64,000 bases of DNA from Kordia aestuariivivens (GCF_014397005.1 NZ_JACGWS010000007.1:1-64000), one strand, 5' to 3'; positions 37,522-46,619 are shown, numbered from the stretch's first letter. The notes: a model not told the origin generated them from the letters alone. Numbers and translations are program-made.

Positions 37522-38895
37522 TTATAAACTTGGAACTCGAACGCTTCCACCAATCCAACAGTTTAGTGAGATTTTTTCTCCTCCTTTGTATCCTTTACTA
37601 AAGATTTGAGACTTGCTTGGCGCTGATTGCATGTATGAACTTACCGTTCTGTTTGCAATACTTTTTAATGATGGATCAACTTGCCCAGCTTTTCTTGCCA
37701 TTTCAGCAGCTTTCCAATATCCAGCTCTTTTTGTAAACTCATCGTTTCCACACTGATTTACACTTGAAGCGTATAGTTGTGCAATTTTTAAGTATGCACT
37801 TCCTAATGATGGATTGTTTTGTACCGCTTCTAGGTAATATTGTCTTGCTTTAGATTTTTGACCGCTTTTCTTAGCTTTGTCAGCAATTTTGTATAACAAC
37901 TTTCCTTTTCTAATAGGATCTGTTTCCATACTTAATGACTGCTTTAGGTAATCTTCAGCTTTCCTTGAGTCTCCCTTTCTTTGATAGATTCCAGATAAGT
38001 ATCTTTTAGAGTTTGCAGATGGCTCTAAAGCATCAACTGCTTCTACCAATTCTACAAATAATGGATCTTCATCACATCCTTTAGCATCTAATCTTCCAGC
38101 AGCTCTTTTTAACCAAAGTACATTGCTTCTGTTTGAATCAAAATTCTTTCTGAATAATGGAATTAATGTTTCACAAGTAGATACTTTTTCAATTAAAGAC
38201 TCCATATTTCCTGAGAAAATTGCGATTGCTTTTACGTTTGTATCTGCAATTCTTTCAGTTCTCTTTTCCTTGGAAGTCAATTCTTGACCAGCATCTTTTT
38301 TCTTGATGATTTCGTTTTTCGTGATTGCTAATCTTTCGCTTTCAGATTCAAACTTTTCGTTTAATTCTTCAAACTTCTCAATTAAGTTTTCCAATTCTAT
38401 ACCTTGATTTCCTGATTTGTACATGTTATAGTACAATTCAAAATACAAGTATAATGATTTTGGGTTTTTGAAATTTACCAAGTCAGTTTTGAATGCTTCA
38501 TCAAATATATCATACTGCTCTTTTGGTGTTCCTATTTTATAATCGACCATTAACGTTCCAATATCTCCTAAAACATCTCCTTTTTTAGTTTTAGCAGGAA
38601 CATTTGCCAATCTATCTTTATACAATTGTATCATCTCTTGTACAACTGCTTTTTTATCAGTAGCCTCTTTAAGCTTAGCTTTATAGATTCTTTCTCCATA
38701 CGCATAGATAGCTGAATTGATTGTTGGGCAATCTTTTCTTAATTCAGCAAGTTGAGTCTCTGCTTCTGAATAGTTTTTTGCTTTCACGTTTTCCGCGAAA
38801 ATAGACAACTTGGCTTTGCAATCTTGTGCATTTAAAGTTGTGAAGCTAGTTATCGCAAACAACCCTGCAACTAATAATGTAATAATCTTCTTCAT
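37522..38895 (-). CDS. Tetratricopeptide-repeat protein with signal peptide
   Basis: 457 aa, signal peptide about 1-23 (LVAGLFAITSFTTLNA). Helical TPR-like repeats span the rest, clearest near the C-terminus (SGQKSKARQYYLEAVQNNPSLGSAYLKIAQLYASS). There is one Cys pair region (CGNDEF). It is a conserved flavobacterial envelope protein that always sits between the OMP and lptC genes in my experience. Likely a scaffold for envelope assembly; function not known. Confidence 0.82.
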   Translation of the reverse strand: MKKIITLLVAGLFAITSFTTLNAQDCKAKLSIFAENVKAKNYSEAETQLAELRKDCPTINSAIYAYGERIYKAKLKEATDKKAVVQEMIQLYKDRLANVPAKTKKGDVLGDIGTLMVDYKIGTPKEQYDIFDEAFKTDLVNFKNPKSLYLYFELYYNMYKSGNQGIELENLIEKFEELNEKFESESERLAITKNEIIKKKDAGQELTSKEKRTERIADTNVKAIAIFSGNMESLIEKVSTCETLIPLFRKNFDSNRSNVLWLKRAAGRLDAKGCDEDPLFVELVEAVDALEPSANSKRYLSGIYQRKGDSRKAEDYLKQSLSMETDPIRKGKLLYKIADKAKKSGQKSKARQYYLEAVQNNPSLGSAYLKIAQLYASSVNQCGNDEFTKRAGYWKAAEMARKAGQVDPSLKSIANRTVSSYMQSAPSKSQIFSKGYKGGEKISLNCWIGGSVRVPSL

Positions 38896-38912
38896 TTCTT
38901 TAATTTTATCGA

Positions 38913-40226
38913 TTAATTATACTTTCTTTTTATAAACCATTTATCATTTAATGATAAACTTAGGTGGAAATTTACATAATTTTCTTTGATCAATCCTGAG
39001 TTTGTAGTTCCTCTTTTTCCGAACTCAAAACCAAGGTTTACATTTGATAATGATCGTCCCACAGGTAACCCTAGTCCAAAAGATATGCCAAAGTCGTTTA
39101 TACTTTCATTTCGCACCATAATTCCTGAGTCTTCATAACGAACTCCAGCCCTATATGTAACTCTTTCCCAATAACTTGTAAAAGAATTATATTTTGGAAT
39201 ATAAAATCCTCCAACAGATATTTTTGATCCATTTTCATAATTTACATTTTCAATAGTCGTAAGACCATTTCCAAAATCACTACTATTTAAAATTGTGTAT
39301 TCTGCTCCTGCAAACCATTTATTTTTGTGTCCCAAACCAGCTCCAAACGCTATTTTTGAAGGCAATGTTAATTCTGTTTTTCTTCTATCTCCTAAATCAA
39401 CTTGATCTATTTGACCTGAACTGATGATTTCGCCACCATTTGCAGAAATATTCAACGCAGATAGTTGACGTGTATTTTCTGAATTGATATCTGATTGCGG
39501 TGAGAATGTAAGTGATGTTGTTAACGATAACTTATCGTTGAACTCAGTTTGGTAGTAAGCACCTAAGTTGTAGCTTAATCCACTAAGTTTTGATTCATCT
39601 TTAGAACGTGTTCCATAATTTAGGGTTCTTACAAATTGTCCTTCATCATTTAACTCTCCTAAAAATTCTGTGTTTTGGTTTTTTATGTTTCCAAAGTTAT
39701 AGTTGACGGTTCCTCCTACTGAGAATCCTTTGGAAATTTTATATCCTAATGATAAGAATACCGAATTCAATCCGCCTTCTCCTTCATATTGTGCAAATTT
39801 ATTTGGTGCAGAGGCAATTCCTGTTTCTCCAATACCCTCAAAATTATATCCAACGGAGCTAAATGGTAAAATTCCAAAACCAACGCCCACTTTCTTTCCA
39901 ATTGGAAAAGCTACTGCTAAATATTCTAAAGCAGTTGATGAACCTTTGTCTTCAACAGATGAACTTTCTAATCGCAATTGACTGTAACTTGCTCCAAGTG
40001 TATATGTTGTGAATTTCAAATTTCCAAACGCTGCTGGATTTTGTAGATTTAAATGAATACTATCTGAATAGACACTCATTCCTCCCATACTTCTGTTTTC
40101 TGTTGTACCTTTAAACTTCAAGTCTCCTATTCCTAAGAACGAATACGGTGAAGCAGTTCCTTGCTGTGCCATACTTATTTGGCAGATAAACAACAAAATT
40201 GATAATCCTAAAAACTTTCTAATCAT
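38913..40226 (-). CDS. FadL/PorV-like outer membrane beta-barrel protein
   Basis: 437 aa. Signal peptide about 1-20 ending AMAQ-like (ISMAQQ). N-terminal SPYSFLGIGDLKFKGTTENRSMGGM and LNLQNPAAFGNLKFTTYTLG are conserved in Bacteroidota OmpP1/PorV-like barrels; the rest is alternating beta strands ending with LSLSLNDKWFIKRKYN. It overlaps the end of coaX by 8 nt and is followed by the TPR gene. Confidence 0.85.
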   Translation of the reverse strand: MIRKFLGLSILLFICQISMAQQGTASPYSFLGIGDLKFKGTTENRSMGGMSVYSDSIHLNLQNPAAFGNLKFTTYTLGASYSQLRLESSSVEDKGSSTALEYLAVAFPIGKKVGVGFGILPFSSVGYNFEGIGETGIASAPNKFAQYEGEGGLNSVFLSLGYKISKGFSVGGTVNYNFGNIKNQNTEFLGELNDEGQFVRTLNYGTRSKDESKLSGLSYNLGAYYQTEFNDKLSLTTSLTFSPQSDINSENTRQLSALNISANGGEIISSGQIDQVDLGDRRKTELTLPSKIAFGAGLGHKNKWFAGAEYTILNSSDFGNGLTTIENVNYENGSKISVGGFYIPKYNSFTSYWERVTYRAGVRYEDSGIMVRNESINDFGISFGLGLPVGRSLSNVNLGFEFGKRGTTNSGLIKENYVNFHLSLSLNDKWFIKRKYN

Positions 40227-40956
40227 TATATCTATTATATTCTAAAATAGTGTTCAATCCTTGTAACAAGAATTTTGAATTCGCAAATATGGTATTTTTT
40301 AACCTTTTAGCCAAGAAATTAGTATCACCACCTGTTAAAATAACTGTTAAATGTTCAAATTGTCCTTTGTAACGTTCAATTATCCCATCAATTTCAGTAA
40401 TTACGCCAATAGTTACACCTGAATGAATTGCACTTTCGGTAGTGTTACCAATATAATTTTCAGGCACTTTAGGTTCTAATAACGGAAGATTTGCTGTTAA
40501 TAGGTTTAATGTTTTGTATCGAAGTTGTATTCCGGGCGAAATTCCTCCACCTAAATATATTTCGTCGCTGGTTTTAAAATCATACGTAATACAAGTTCCG
40601 GCATCAATCACAAGCACGTTTGTTTTTGGATATTGTGCAACGGCAGCTACAACCAATGCAATTCTGTCTACACCTAATGTTTCAGGCGTGGCATAGTTAT
40701 TTTGAAAAGGAACCTTCGTTTTATGCGTTAGTTTGTGCACTTTTAGATCAAGATTTGCTATAAATTGTTTTGTGTCGTCACTAAACGTTGTTACCGAAGA
40801 AGTAATCATTTGATCAATCTCGGCATGCGTTTTTAAAAGTTTTTCAATTTTTTTTTGAAATAATTTTTTTTCAAAACTTTCGTGAGACAACATTTTATCT
40901 CCCTGAAAGACAGCAACTTTTACATACGTATTTCCAGCATCTACTATTAAATTCAT
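40219..40956 (-). CDS. coaX: Type III pantothenate kinase
   Basis: 245 aa ASKHA-fold kinase for the first step of coenzyme A synthesis. VDAGNTYVKVAVF near the N-terminus (ATP phosphate binding), LGVDRIALVVAA, VIDAGTCITYDF (catalytic Asp) and YLGGGISPGIQLR are all typical. It heads the operon coaX-OMP-TPR-lptC-small protein-CNNM. Confidence 0.95.
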   Translation of the reverse strand: MNLIVDAGNTYVKVAVFQGDKMLSHESFEKKLFQKKIEKLLKTHAEIDQMITSSVTTFSDDTKQFIANLDLKVHKLTHKTKVPFQNNYATPETLGVDRIALVVAAVAQYPKTNVLVIDAGTCITYDFKTSDEIYLGGGISPGIQLRYKTLNLLTANLPLLEPKVPENYIGNTTESAIHSGVTIGVITEIDGIIERYKGQFEHLTVILTGGDTNFLAKRLKNTIFANSKFLLQGLNTILEYNRYND

Positions 40957-41008
40957 AATACATTTTAAACATTGCTAAAGTAAGAAACGTTTTTTTTGCA
41001 AAATAGTT

Positions 41009-41037
41009 TTGTGAGTTTTAAAAAACGCTTATATTTG
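41009..41037 (+). promoter_or_regulatory. Promoter of the tRNA-Phe gene
   Basis: TTG at 41009-41011 (in TTTTG) and TATATTTG at 41030-41037, separated by 18 bp, matching the -33/-7 layout of Bacteroidota promoters. The tRNA begins 18 bp downstream. Confidence 0.65.
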
Positions 41038-41054
41038 CATCCGCATTTGGCACT

Positions 41055-41127
41055 GGTGCCTTAGCTCAGTTGGTAGAGCAAAGGACTGAAAATCCTTGTG
41101 TCCCTGGTTCGATTCCTGGAGGCACCA
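41055..41127 (+). tRNA. tRNA-Phe(GAA), canonical
   Basis: 73 nt. Acceptor GGTGCCT / AGGCACC, D arm GCTCAGTTGGTAGAGC, anticodon stem AAGGA / TCCTT with loop CTGAAAA (GAA), T arm CCTGG TTCGATT CCTGG, discriminator A. CCA is not encoded. Unlike the island tRNAs downstream it is fully canonical, and has its own promoter and terminator, so it is probably the housekeeping copy. Confidence 0.96.
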
Positions 41128-41138
41128 CTAGAAATGTT

Positions 41139-41173
41139 AACCCTTGATAGACAATGTTTATCAAGGGTTTTTT
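41139..41173 (+). terminator. Terminator of tRNA-Phe
   Basis: Stem AACCCTTGATA / TATCAAGGGTT with loop GACAATGTT, followed by a T run. Confidence 0.92.
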
Positions 41174-41339
41174 GTTTTTACCCAACATTCTCCATGTGCC
41201 GAAAAAACATCTCATCGAAGAATTATCTATTAATTCACTACAAATTCTTTTAATACTTCACATCACAATTTATGGCATTACCACAATCGTAATTTATTAA
41301 TTTTTAGTAACTTAATCTTCTAAACACAATTCTTTAATC

Positions 41340-41558
41340 ATGAAAAAGAAAGCCATTACATTATCCTTAAACAAAAAAATAGTGTCTCATTTTGATACTT
41401 CAACACAAAAAGGCGGTAGGGCTGGAACATTGGTTGGTGGTCCGTGTCCTGGTTCTGTTGGTGGACCATGCATATCCATACAAATTCGATGTACATACGA
41501 GACTGATTGTCCAAAACCTATTACATTAGATCCAAAAGAGTGTTCTCTTGATATTTAA
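41340..41558 (+). CDS. Class I lanthipeptide-like precursor peptide
   Basis: 72 aa. The leader MKKKAITLSLNKKIVSHFD matches the Bacteroidota class I lanthipeptide leader pattern (LxLNKKxVS), with a possible GG cleavage site at 25-26 (STQKGG). The core (27-72) has five Cys (36, 44, 51, 57, 68), Thr/Ser residues and a duplicated VGGPC motif (32-36 and GGPC at 41-44). No LanB or LanC is next to it; the nearest LanC-like gene is some 21.5 kb away. It faces the WYL regulator gene with a 4-nt overlap of 3' ends. Modification is not shown by the sequence. Confidence 0.75.
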   Translation: MKKKAITLSLNKKIVSHFDTSTQKGGRAGTLVGGPCPGSVGGPCISIQIRCTYETDCPKPITLDPKECSLDI

Positions 41559-42571
41559 GTTGCATCATACTTCTTTACAGCATCTTCCAATTTTCGCTGA
41601 ATACGTTTGCGTAATACTTTAGGAGCAATTACTTCAATAGTATCGCCAAAACCGAGAATCAAACGTTCCAATTCAAAGTTAATATGTACCATTAATTTTA
41701 TTGTTACGCTTTCGTCTTCATGTGTTTCTAAAATTTCTTGTGTACTGTGAAAAGGTTTTGTCACCACATACGGCGCGTTGCTTTTATCGATTTTTAAGAT
41801 AATTCCCTGAATGTGTTTTACATCCAAAACGGTCACACCAATTGTGTTTTTATAATACTCATCACCGTTAAAATGTTCATTTCGATACGGAATATCCAAA
41901 TCGTAATCTACTTCAACAATTCTGTCCAAAGCAAAAGTCATAATCTGTCGTTTATTTCCAGTGACACCCACCAAAAACCAGCGATTGTTATATTCTTTTA
42001 AAATAAACGGATGAAAAATAATTTCAGAAGCAGTTCGCGCTTTAAACGATTGATACGTAAGTCGTAATACGATTTTCTTCAAAATAGCTTGATACAACAA
42101 ATCTAAATGTTGCAATCCTTTTAAATTTTCATTTTTGTCTAAATGAATAATAGAAGCTTGATGCGTTTTTTCACTATACACTTTATCTTCCAATCGTTGA
42201 ATGATGCCGCCCAATTCAGAAAACAGTGAGAAATCCTTGAACTGTTTCAACATTTCAACCGTTTCCGACAACACATTCATATCGTTTTCCGTCAGCGGAA
42301 TATCCGTGATGGAATACTCTTCATCTTCATATCTATAAAACTTACGGTCGTAAACAACAATTGGCGCATTATAACCCAATTTATCACTTCGCATCATTTG
42401 AATGTCCAATTGAATCGTTCTGCGGCTTACACTTACTTCGCGACCTTCATATTCGTGCAACACGTCCGAACACGCTTCAATCAAATCGTTTAAAGTCCAT
42501 TGTCGATACTTATTCTGCAAACATTTATCAATGGTTTTATAACGAATCAATGCGTTTTTATTAATTGCCAT
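41555..42571 (-). CDS. WYL-domain transcriptional regulator
   Basis: 338 aa. N-terminal winged HTH of DeoR type (about 8-75, LNDLIEACSDVLHEYEGREVSVSRRTIQLDIQMM), then a WYL domain (about 145-235) with LRLTYQSF, FHPFILKEYNNRWFLVG and ALDRIVEVDYD, and a C-terminal WCX-like extension (about 250-338). WYL domains sense nucleic acid or nucleotide ligands and control defence, DNA-damage and RNA-repair loci. The gene is divergent from the RNA-repair island, and a 21-bp palindrome repeated before four island units lies 40 bp upstream of its start. It is the best candidate regulator of the island (inference). Confidence 0.92.
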   Translation of the reverse strand: MAINKNALIRYKTIDKCLQNKYRQWTLNDLIEACSDVLHEYEGREVSVSRRTIQLDIQMMRSDKLGYNAPIVVYDRKFYRYEDEEYSITDIPLTENDMNVLSETVEMLKQFKDFSLFSELGGIIQRLEDKVYSEKTHQASIIHLDKNENLKGLQHLDLLYQAILKKIVLRLTYQSFKARTASEIIFHPFILKEYNNRWFLVGVTGNKRQIMTFALDRIVEVDYDLDIPYRNEHFNGDEYYKNTIGVTVLDVKHIQGIILKIDKSNAPYVVTKPFHSTQEILETHEDESVTIKLMVHINFELERLILGFGDTIEVIAPKVLRKRIQRKLEDAVKKYDAT

Positions 42572-42610
42572 GCTTCTTTTATTTCGTGTGAAAATATAAA
42601 AAATTATGAA

Positions 42611-42647
42611 GTGCGTAAAAACATTGCGTACTTGTTTTCTTTATTCG
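42611..42647 (+). promoter_or_regulatory. Island operator 1 with weak -7 box
   Basis: GTGCGTAA-N5-TTGCGTAC (42611-42631), an 8-5-8 imperfect palindrome (two half-site differences). Exactly 8 bp later is TTTATTCG (42640-42647), the weakest -7-like box of the four. It lies between the divergent WYL gene and the S24/S26-like gene, so it may serve both. Confidence 0.65.
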
Positions 42648-42732
42648 CCTCAGTTCATTGAAACTCTTTTGAAAAGATTTTAAAAAAATATGTGTATCAA
42701 TACTGATGCATATAATTTTTATAAACTAAAAT

Positions 42733-43029
42733 ATGAATTGGAAAATTCAAAAACTACTTGATGGAGAAACCATCATTTCAAAAGAACCTGGTAATTCTAT
42801 GTTACCACTTTTAAAATCGAAGCAGCCTGTAAAGTTGCAACCAATTTCTTGGGAAGATTGCGAAGTTGGCGATATCGTTTTTTGTAAAGTTCGCGGCAAT
42901 GTGTTTACACATTTAGTCAAAGGAAAAAACGAAAAACGTGGTTTACAGATTGGAAATAATCGTGGGAGAATTAACGGATGGACAAAAAATGTATATGGAA
43001 AAGTAATAGCGATATTACCAATGTCATAG
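42733..43029 (+). CDS. Small S24/S26-like (signal peptidase/LexA fold) protein
   Basis: 98 aa. GNSMLPLLKSKQ (Ser22-Met23) and VGDIVFCKVRGNVFTHLVKG match the core of S24/S26 serine peptidases, with the nucleophile Ser in the G-x-SM motif. There is no membrane helix and no DNA-binding domain; the general base Lys is not evident. It could be a stand-alone auto-protease-like or ligand-binding module. First gene rightward from the operator shared with the WYL gene, so probably part of the island's regulation or processing (inference). Confidence 0.6.
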   Translation: MNWKIQKLLDGETIISKEPGNSMLPLLKSKQPVKLQPISWEDCEVGDIVFCKVRGNVFTHLVKGKNEKRGLQIGNNRGRINGWTKNVYGKVIAILPMS

Positions 43030-43076
43030 ACATTCTTCACTTTATAAAAAATACACCAACTTATGGATAAAAAATA

Positions 43077-43113
43077 GTACGCAAAATGATTGCGCAGTTA
43101 AATTTAATATTTG
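43077..43113 (+). promoter_or_regulatory. Island operator 2 and promoter of the ligase-kinase operon
   Basis: GTACGCAA-N5-TTGCGCAG (43077-43097), then 8 bp, then AATATTTG (43106-43113), one mismatch from TAnnTTTG. The RNA ligase ATG is at 43134. No -33 TTG is present at a normal spacing, which fits activator dependence. Confidence 0.75.
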
Positions 43114-43133
43114 CTCTGTAATAAAAAAACACA

Positions 43134-44162
43134 ATGACAACAAGTGTATTCCATATCGAAAAACTAAAACAAGCAATTGCTGACGGCTATATCCATTCCT
43201 GTAAACATCCAACAGCAAATCTTTGGATTTACAACTATACGCAATCCGCGCAATACCATAATTATTGGACAGACGAAACGTTAGCGTGTAGAGGTTTAAT
43301 TTTAGATGAAAACTATGCGATTGTTGCACATTCGATTCCGAAATTTTTCAATATTGAAGAAATTGGATATAACGCATTGCCAAACCTTCCATTCAAAATT
43401 TATGACAAACTAGATGGTTCATTCGGGATTTTATATTGGTTAAAAAACACACCATATATTGCAACGAGAGGTTCATTTGCAAGCAAACAAGCAGTAAAAG
43501 CAACAGAATTATTACATTCAAAATATGTTTCCGCGATAGCACATTTAGATAAAAGCAAAACGTATATTTTTGAAATTATCTATCCAGAAAACAGAATTAT
43601 TGTAGATTACGGTTTGGACGAAACATTAGTTTTATTAGCAATTGTAGATACAAAAACTGGCAGCAACGAAACACTAAAAGAGATTGGTTTTCCATTGCCA
43701 ACAATGTATGCATTTAGCTCATTAAGCGAATTAAAAATGCTCAACTGGAAAAACAAAGAAGGTTTTGTCATTCAATATGAAAATGGTTTTAGAGTAAAAA
43801 TTAAATTTGAAGCGTATATTGATTTACATAAAATTGTAACGCAAATTTCATCGTTGACTATTTGGGAAGCGTTAAAAACAGATGGAAGTTTAACGCAATG
43901 GATTGAAAATGTTCCTGATGAATTTTTCAGTTGGATCCAAAAAGTTGAAGCAGAATTAGTATCAAAATTTGAGGCAATAGAAACCATCGCAAAAGCAGAA
44001 TACAAAGAATTAGGAACCGATAGAGAAACCGCAGCATATTTTAAAACCTGTAAATATTCAGGGGTATTATTTGCAATGAAGAATAACAAAAACTATGCGC
44101 CAATTATCTGGAAAAGAATTCGTCCTGTATTTGAAAAAGCATACTCAAACGAGTTTAATTAA
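43134..44162 (+). CDS. T4 Rnl1-like RNA ligase
   Basis: 342 aa nucleotidyltransferase-superfamily ATP-dependent RNA ligase. Motif I is KLDGS with nucleophile Lys92 (FKIYDKLDGSFGILYW); RGLILDENYAIVAHSIPKFFN precedes it as in T4 RNA ligase 1; motif III-like IFEIIYPENRIIVDY, motif IV KEGFVIQY and motif V FRVKIKFE follow. Rnl1 rejoins tRNA broken in the anticodon loop after end healing. Next to the T4-type end-healing enzyme (34 bp downstream) it forms a complete heal-and-seal pair. Controlled by operator 2. Confidence 0.93.
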   Translation: MTTSVFHIEKLKQAIADGYIHSCKHPTANLWIYNYTQSAQYHNYWTDETLACRGLILDENYAIVAHSIPKFFNIEEIGYNALPNLPFKIYDKLDGSFGILYWLKNTPYIATRGSFASKQAVKATELLHSKYVSAIAHLDKSKTYIFEIIYPENRIIVDYGLDETLVLLAIVDTKTGSNETLKEIGFPLPTMYAFSSLSELKMLNWKNKEGFVIQYENGFRVKIKFEAYIDLHKIVTQISSLTIWEALKTDGSLTQWIENVPDEFFSWIQKVEAELVSKFEAIETIAKAEYKELGTDRETAAYFKTCKYSGVLFAMKNNKNYAPIIWKRIRPVFEKAYSNEFN

Positions 44163-44195
44163 AATTTAAGATTCCCGCTTTCTCGGGAAAATATT

Positions 44196-45077
44196 ATGAA
44201 GAAAATAATCATATTACAAGGAATTCCTGCTTCGGGAAAATCAACGTACGCTAAGAAATTAGTCAGCGAAAATCCTGGTATGTACAAAAGAATCAATCGT
44301 GATAGCTTACGCGAAATGTTAGACTGCGGTCGTTTTTCAAAAGGAAATGAAAAATTTATCAAAAAAACACGCGATTTTCTCATCAAAGAATCGTTAATCG
44401 CTGGAAAACATATCATTGTAGATGATACAAATATTGATCCTTCCAATTTGGAACACATCAATGAAATTGCAAAAGCATACCGAGAAGAAACTGGACATAT
44501 TGTAAAAGTGGAATTAAAAACCATGGAAATTGATGTGGAAGAAGCCATTCTTCGTGATTCAAAAAGAGAAAAACCTGTGGGTAGAGAAGTCATCTTAAAA
44601 ATGCACAAACAATTACACACCAAGGAAAAATTGAAGAACGAATACCGAACACAAGATGAAACGTTGCCAAAAGCAATTATTTGTGATTTGGACGGAACTT
44701 TATCGCTGATCAATAACAGAAGTCCTTTTGACGGAAGCAAATGCGAACGAGATTTGCCGAATGTTCCTGTTATTAACTTAGTTAAGAATTATCAAAAACT
44801 AGGTTTTAAAATTTTATTACTATCAGGAAGAAGTGGAAAATTTCAACCAGAAACAGAACGTTGGTTGCAAAAATATGAAGTAGAATATGACGCTTTGTGG
44901 ATGCGAGCAGAAAAGGACAATCGAAAAGATTCTATTATTAAAGAAGAATTATTTACACAAAACATAGAAAATAAGTATTTCGTAGAATTTGTACTGGACG
45001 ATCGTAATCAGGTAGTTGATTTATGGCGACAAAAACTACAACTACCTTGTTTGCAAGTTTTCTACGGAAATTTTTAA
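44196..45077 (+). CDS. T4-type polynucleotide kinase 5'-kinase / 3'-phosphatase
   Basis: 293 aa, about the size of T4 Pnkp (301). N-terminal P-loop kinase GIPASGKST (9-17) with NRDSLREML and DDTNIDPSN for 5'-OH phosphorylation; C-terminal HAD phosphatase with ICDLDGTLSLINNRSPFD (nucleophile Asp and acid Asp), LLLSGRSGKF and FVLDDRNQVVDLWR, which removes 3'-phosphate or 2',3'-cyclic phosphate. It heals RNA ends made by anticodon nucleases so a ligase can seal them. Its order kinase then phosphatase matches T4 rather than animal PNKP. Operon with the ligase. Confidence 0.94.
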   Translation: MKKIIILQGIPASGKSTYAKKLVSENPGMYKRINRDSLREMLDCGRFSKGNEKFIKKTRDFLIKESLIAGKHIIVDDTNIDPSNLEHINEIAKAYREETGHIVKVELKTMEIDVEEAILRDSKREKPVGREVILKMHKQLHTKEKLKNEYRTQDETLPKAIICDLDGTLSLINNRSPFDGSKCERDLPNVPVINLVKNYQKLGFKILLLSGRSGKFQPETERWLQKYEVEYDALWMRAEKDNRKDSIIKEELFTQNIENKYFVEFVLDDRNQVVDLWRQKLQLPCLQVFYGNF

Positions 45078-45188
45078 AAACAAAATTCGGAAGCACTTGA
45101 AAAGCATCTGAAACTATTTGTCATGATGGCAAAACAATACATTAAATTATGAATACAAAAAAATGAAGAGCTGTAAAAAACTAAAGTA

Positions 45189-45914
45189 ATGGCAACCAAA
45201 AACAGAGGAAAAGAAGGAAGTGACGATCGTTTGTTTGGTAACAAAAAAATGCAGAAGAAAATGCGAGAAGCCATTAAAGACGTTTCGTATTTGTTAAGTA
45301 GAGGATTTTCGGAAAAATCATCATTGCAATTAGTCGGAAATCGTTACAAACTCAATACGCGACAACAACAAGCTGTACAAGGAATGAGTGAAGCTTCTGA
45401 AAAGTTGATCAAGCGTGAAGAAAACTGTTTAAAACCCGAACAGTTAGCAAACAGAGAAGTCATGTTAGATGGTTTTAACGTATTAATTCTGCTCGAAAGT
45501 GCATTGTCAAAAGCGTATCTTTTCAAAGGTTTAGATGGTTGCTATCGCGATGTGTCAAGCGTACATGGAACGTATAAAAAAGTACAACAAACACAAGAAG
45601 CAATTAATTTGATTGCTGATTTTTTGCAAAAAAATAAAGTAAAAAAAGCAACGTGGATTTTTGACAAACCCATTTCCAATAGCGGACGCTTAAAAACGAT
45701 GTTACGCGAAATTGCGGAAGCAAATAACTATAAGTGGAAAATTATTTTAGATAATAATCCCGATAAATTAATCGCGGAAAGCGGAAACATCGCCATCAGT
45801 TCAGATGCCTGGATTTTAGACAATGCAACAACTTGGTGTAATATGGTAAGACATATTGTGGATGAGAATATTTTGCAAAAAAATGTAGTTGAAAGCGACG
45901 ACTTCAACAACTAA
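45189..45914 (+). CDS. DUF434-type protein, possible PIN/NYN-like nuclease
   Basis: 241 aa. N-terminal helical DUF434-like segment (about 15-90, AIKDVSYLLSRGFSEKSSLQLVGNRYKLNTRQQQAVQG) and a C-terminal part with MLDGFNVLILLESALSKAY, a conserved Asp-Gly-Phe-Asn, TWIFDKPISNSGRL and SSDAWILDNA. The spaced Asp residues and alpha/beta pattern resemble a NYN/PIN-like nuclease fold, but that is inference. It follows the ligase-PNK pair by 111 bp on the same strand, and I believe the family recurs near RNA-repair genes. Confidence 0.65.
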   Translation: MATKNRGKEGSDDRLFGNKKMQKKMREAIKDVSYLLSRGFSEKSSLQLVGNRYKLNTRQQQAVQGMSEASEKLIKREENCLKPEQLANREVMLDGFNVLILLESALSKAYLFKGLDGCYRDVSSVHGTYKKVQQTQEAINLIADFLQKNKVKKATWIFDKPISNSGRLKTMLREIAEANNYKWKIILDNNPDKLIAESGNIAISSDAWILDNATTWCNMVRHIVDENILQKNVVESDDFNN

Positions 45915-45944
45915 TGTATCTTTTCTTTAACTAATCATGTCACA

Positions 45945-45958
45945 TCGAGCGCAGTCGA
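45945..45958. repeat. Dispersed palindromic intergenic repeat, copy 2 (inverted)
   Basis: TCGAGCGCAGTCGA, the reverse complement of the 33074-33087 copy, again next to TGTCAC / GATGT. It lies in the 141-bp gap before the exonuclease gene. Confidence 0.6.
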
Positions 45959-46055
45959 GATGTTTGGCAAACAAAGACATCGAAGATTCATGAGTTCCTA
46001 TTTAAGAAAATAGAGAACTTACGAACTAAAACGAACAATTAAATAAATAAAAAAA

Positions 46056-46619
46056 ATGAATCATACAAAAAACATAATCATCATTGACTTAGAAGCAACT
46101 TGTTGGAATGGAAAAATTCCCGACGAACAAGTCAATGAAATCATAGAAATCGGAATTTGCGTTTTAGACACAGAAACTGGAAACATCACGCAGAATGAAG
46201 GAATTTTAATAAAACCTACACGTTCACAAGTGAGTGAATTTTGCACAGAATTAACAACAATTACGCAAGAATTACTAGATTCGGAAGGAATTTCATTTGA
46301 CGAAGCGTGTACAAAACTTCGCAAGGAATTCGACCCAAAACAATATACATGGGCGAGTTACGGACAATACGATCTCAATATGATGAAGCGTCAATGCAGT
46401 CTCAGAAATGTAGAATATCCTATGGGACCAAATCACATTAATGTAAAAACTACCTTTTCAGCAGTAAAAGGACTGAAGAAAAAAGTAGGCATGAATGGTG
46501 CGCTTCAAATATTGAATATTCCATTAGAAGGAACACATCATCGCGGTGTTGATGATGCAAAAAACATTGCCAAAATATTACATTGGTGTGTGAAAAACAA
46601 TCAAAATACAACTACGTAA
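46056..46619 (+). CDS. DEDDh 3'-5' exonuclease, ERI1/RNase T-like
   Basis: 187 aa. Motif Exo I IIDLEATCWN (Asp11, Glu13), Exo II in WASYGQYDLNMMKRQC (Asp) and Exo III HHRGVDDAKNIAKI (His and Asp) are clear. It resembles the ERI1/KapD type, which trims 3' ends of structured RNA (5.8S rRNA, histone mRNA). Here it could clean damaged tRNA 3' ends before sealing. A tail of 15 bp runs into operator 3, which begins inside the stop region of this gene. Confidence 0.88.
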   Translation: MNHTKNIIIIDLEATCWNGKIPDEQVNEIIEIGICVLDTETGNITQNEGILIKPTRSQVSEFCTELTTITQELLDSEGISFDEACTKLRKEFDPKQYTWASYGQYDLNMMKRQCSLRNVEYPMGPNHINVKTTFSAVKGLKKKVGMNGALQILNIPLEGTHHRGVDDAKNIAKILHWCVKNNQNTTT

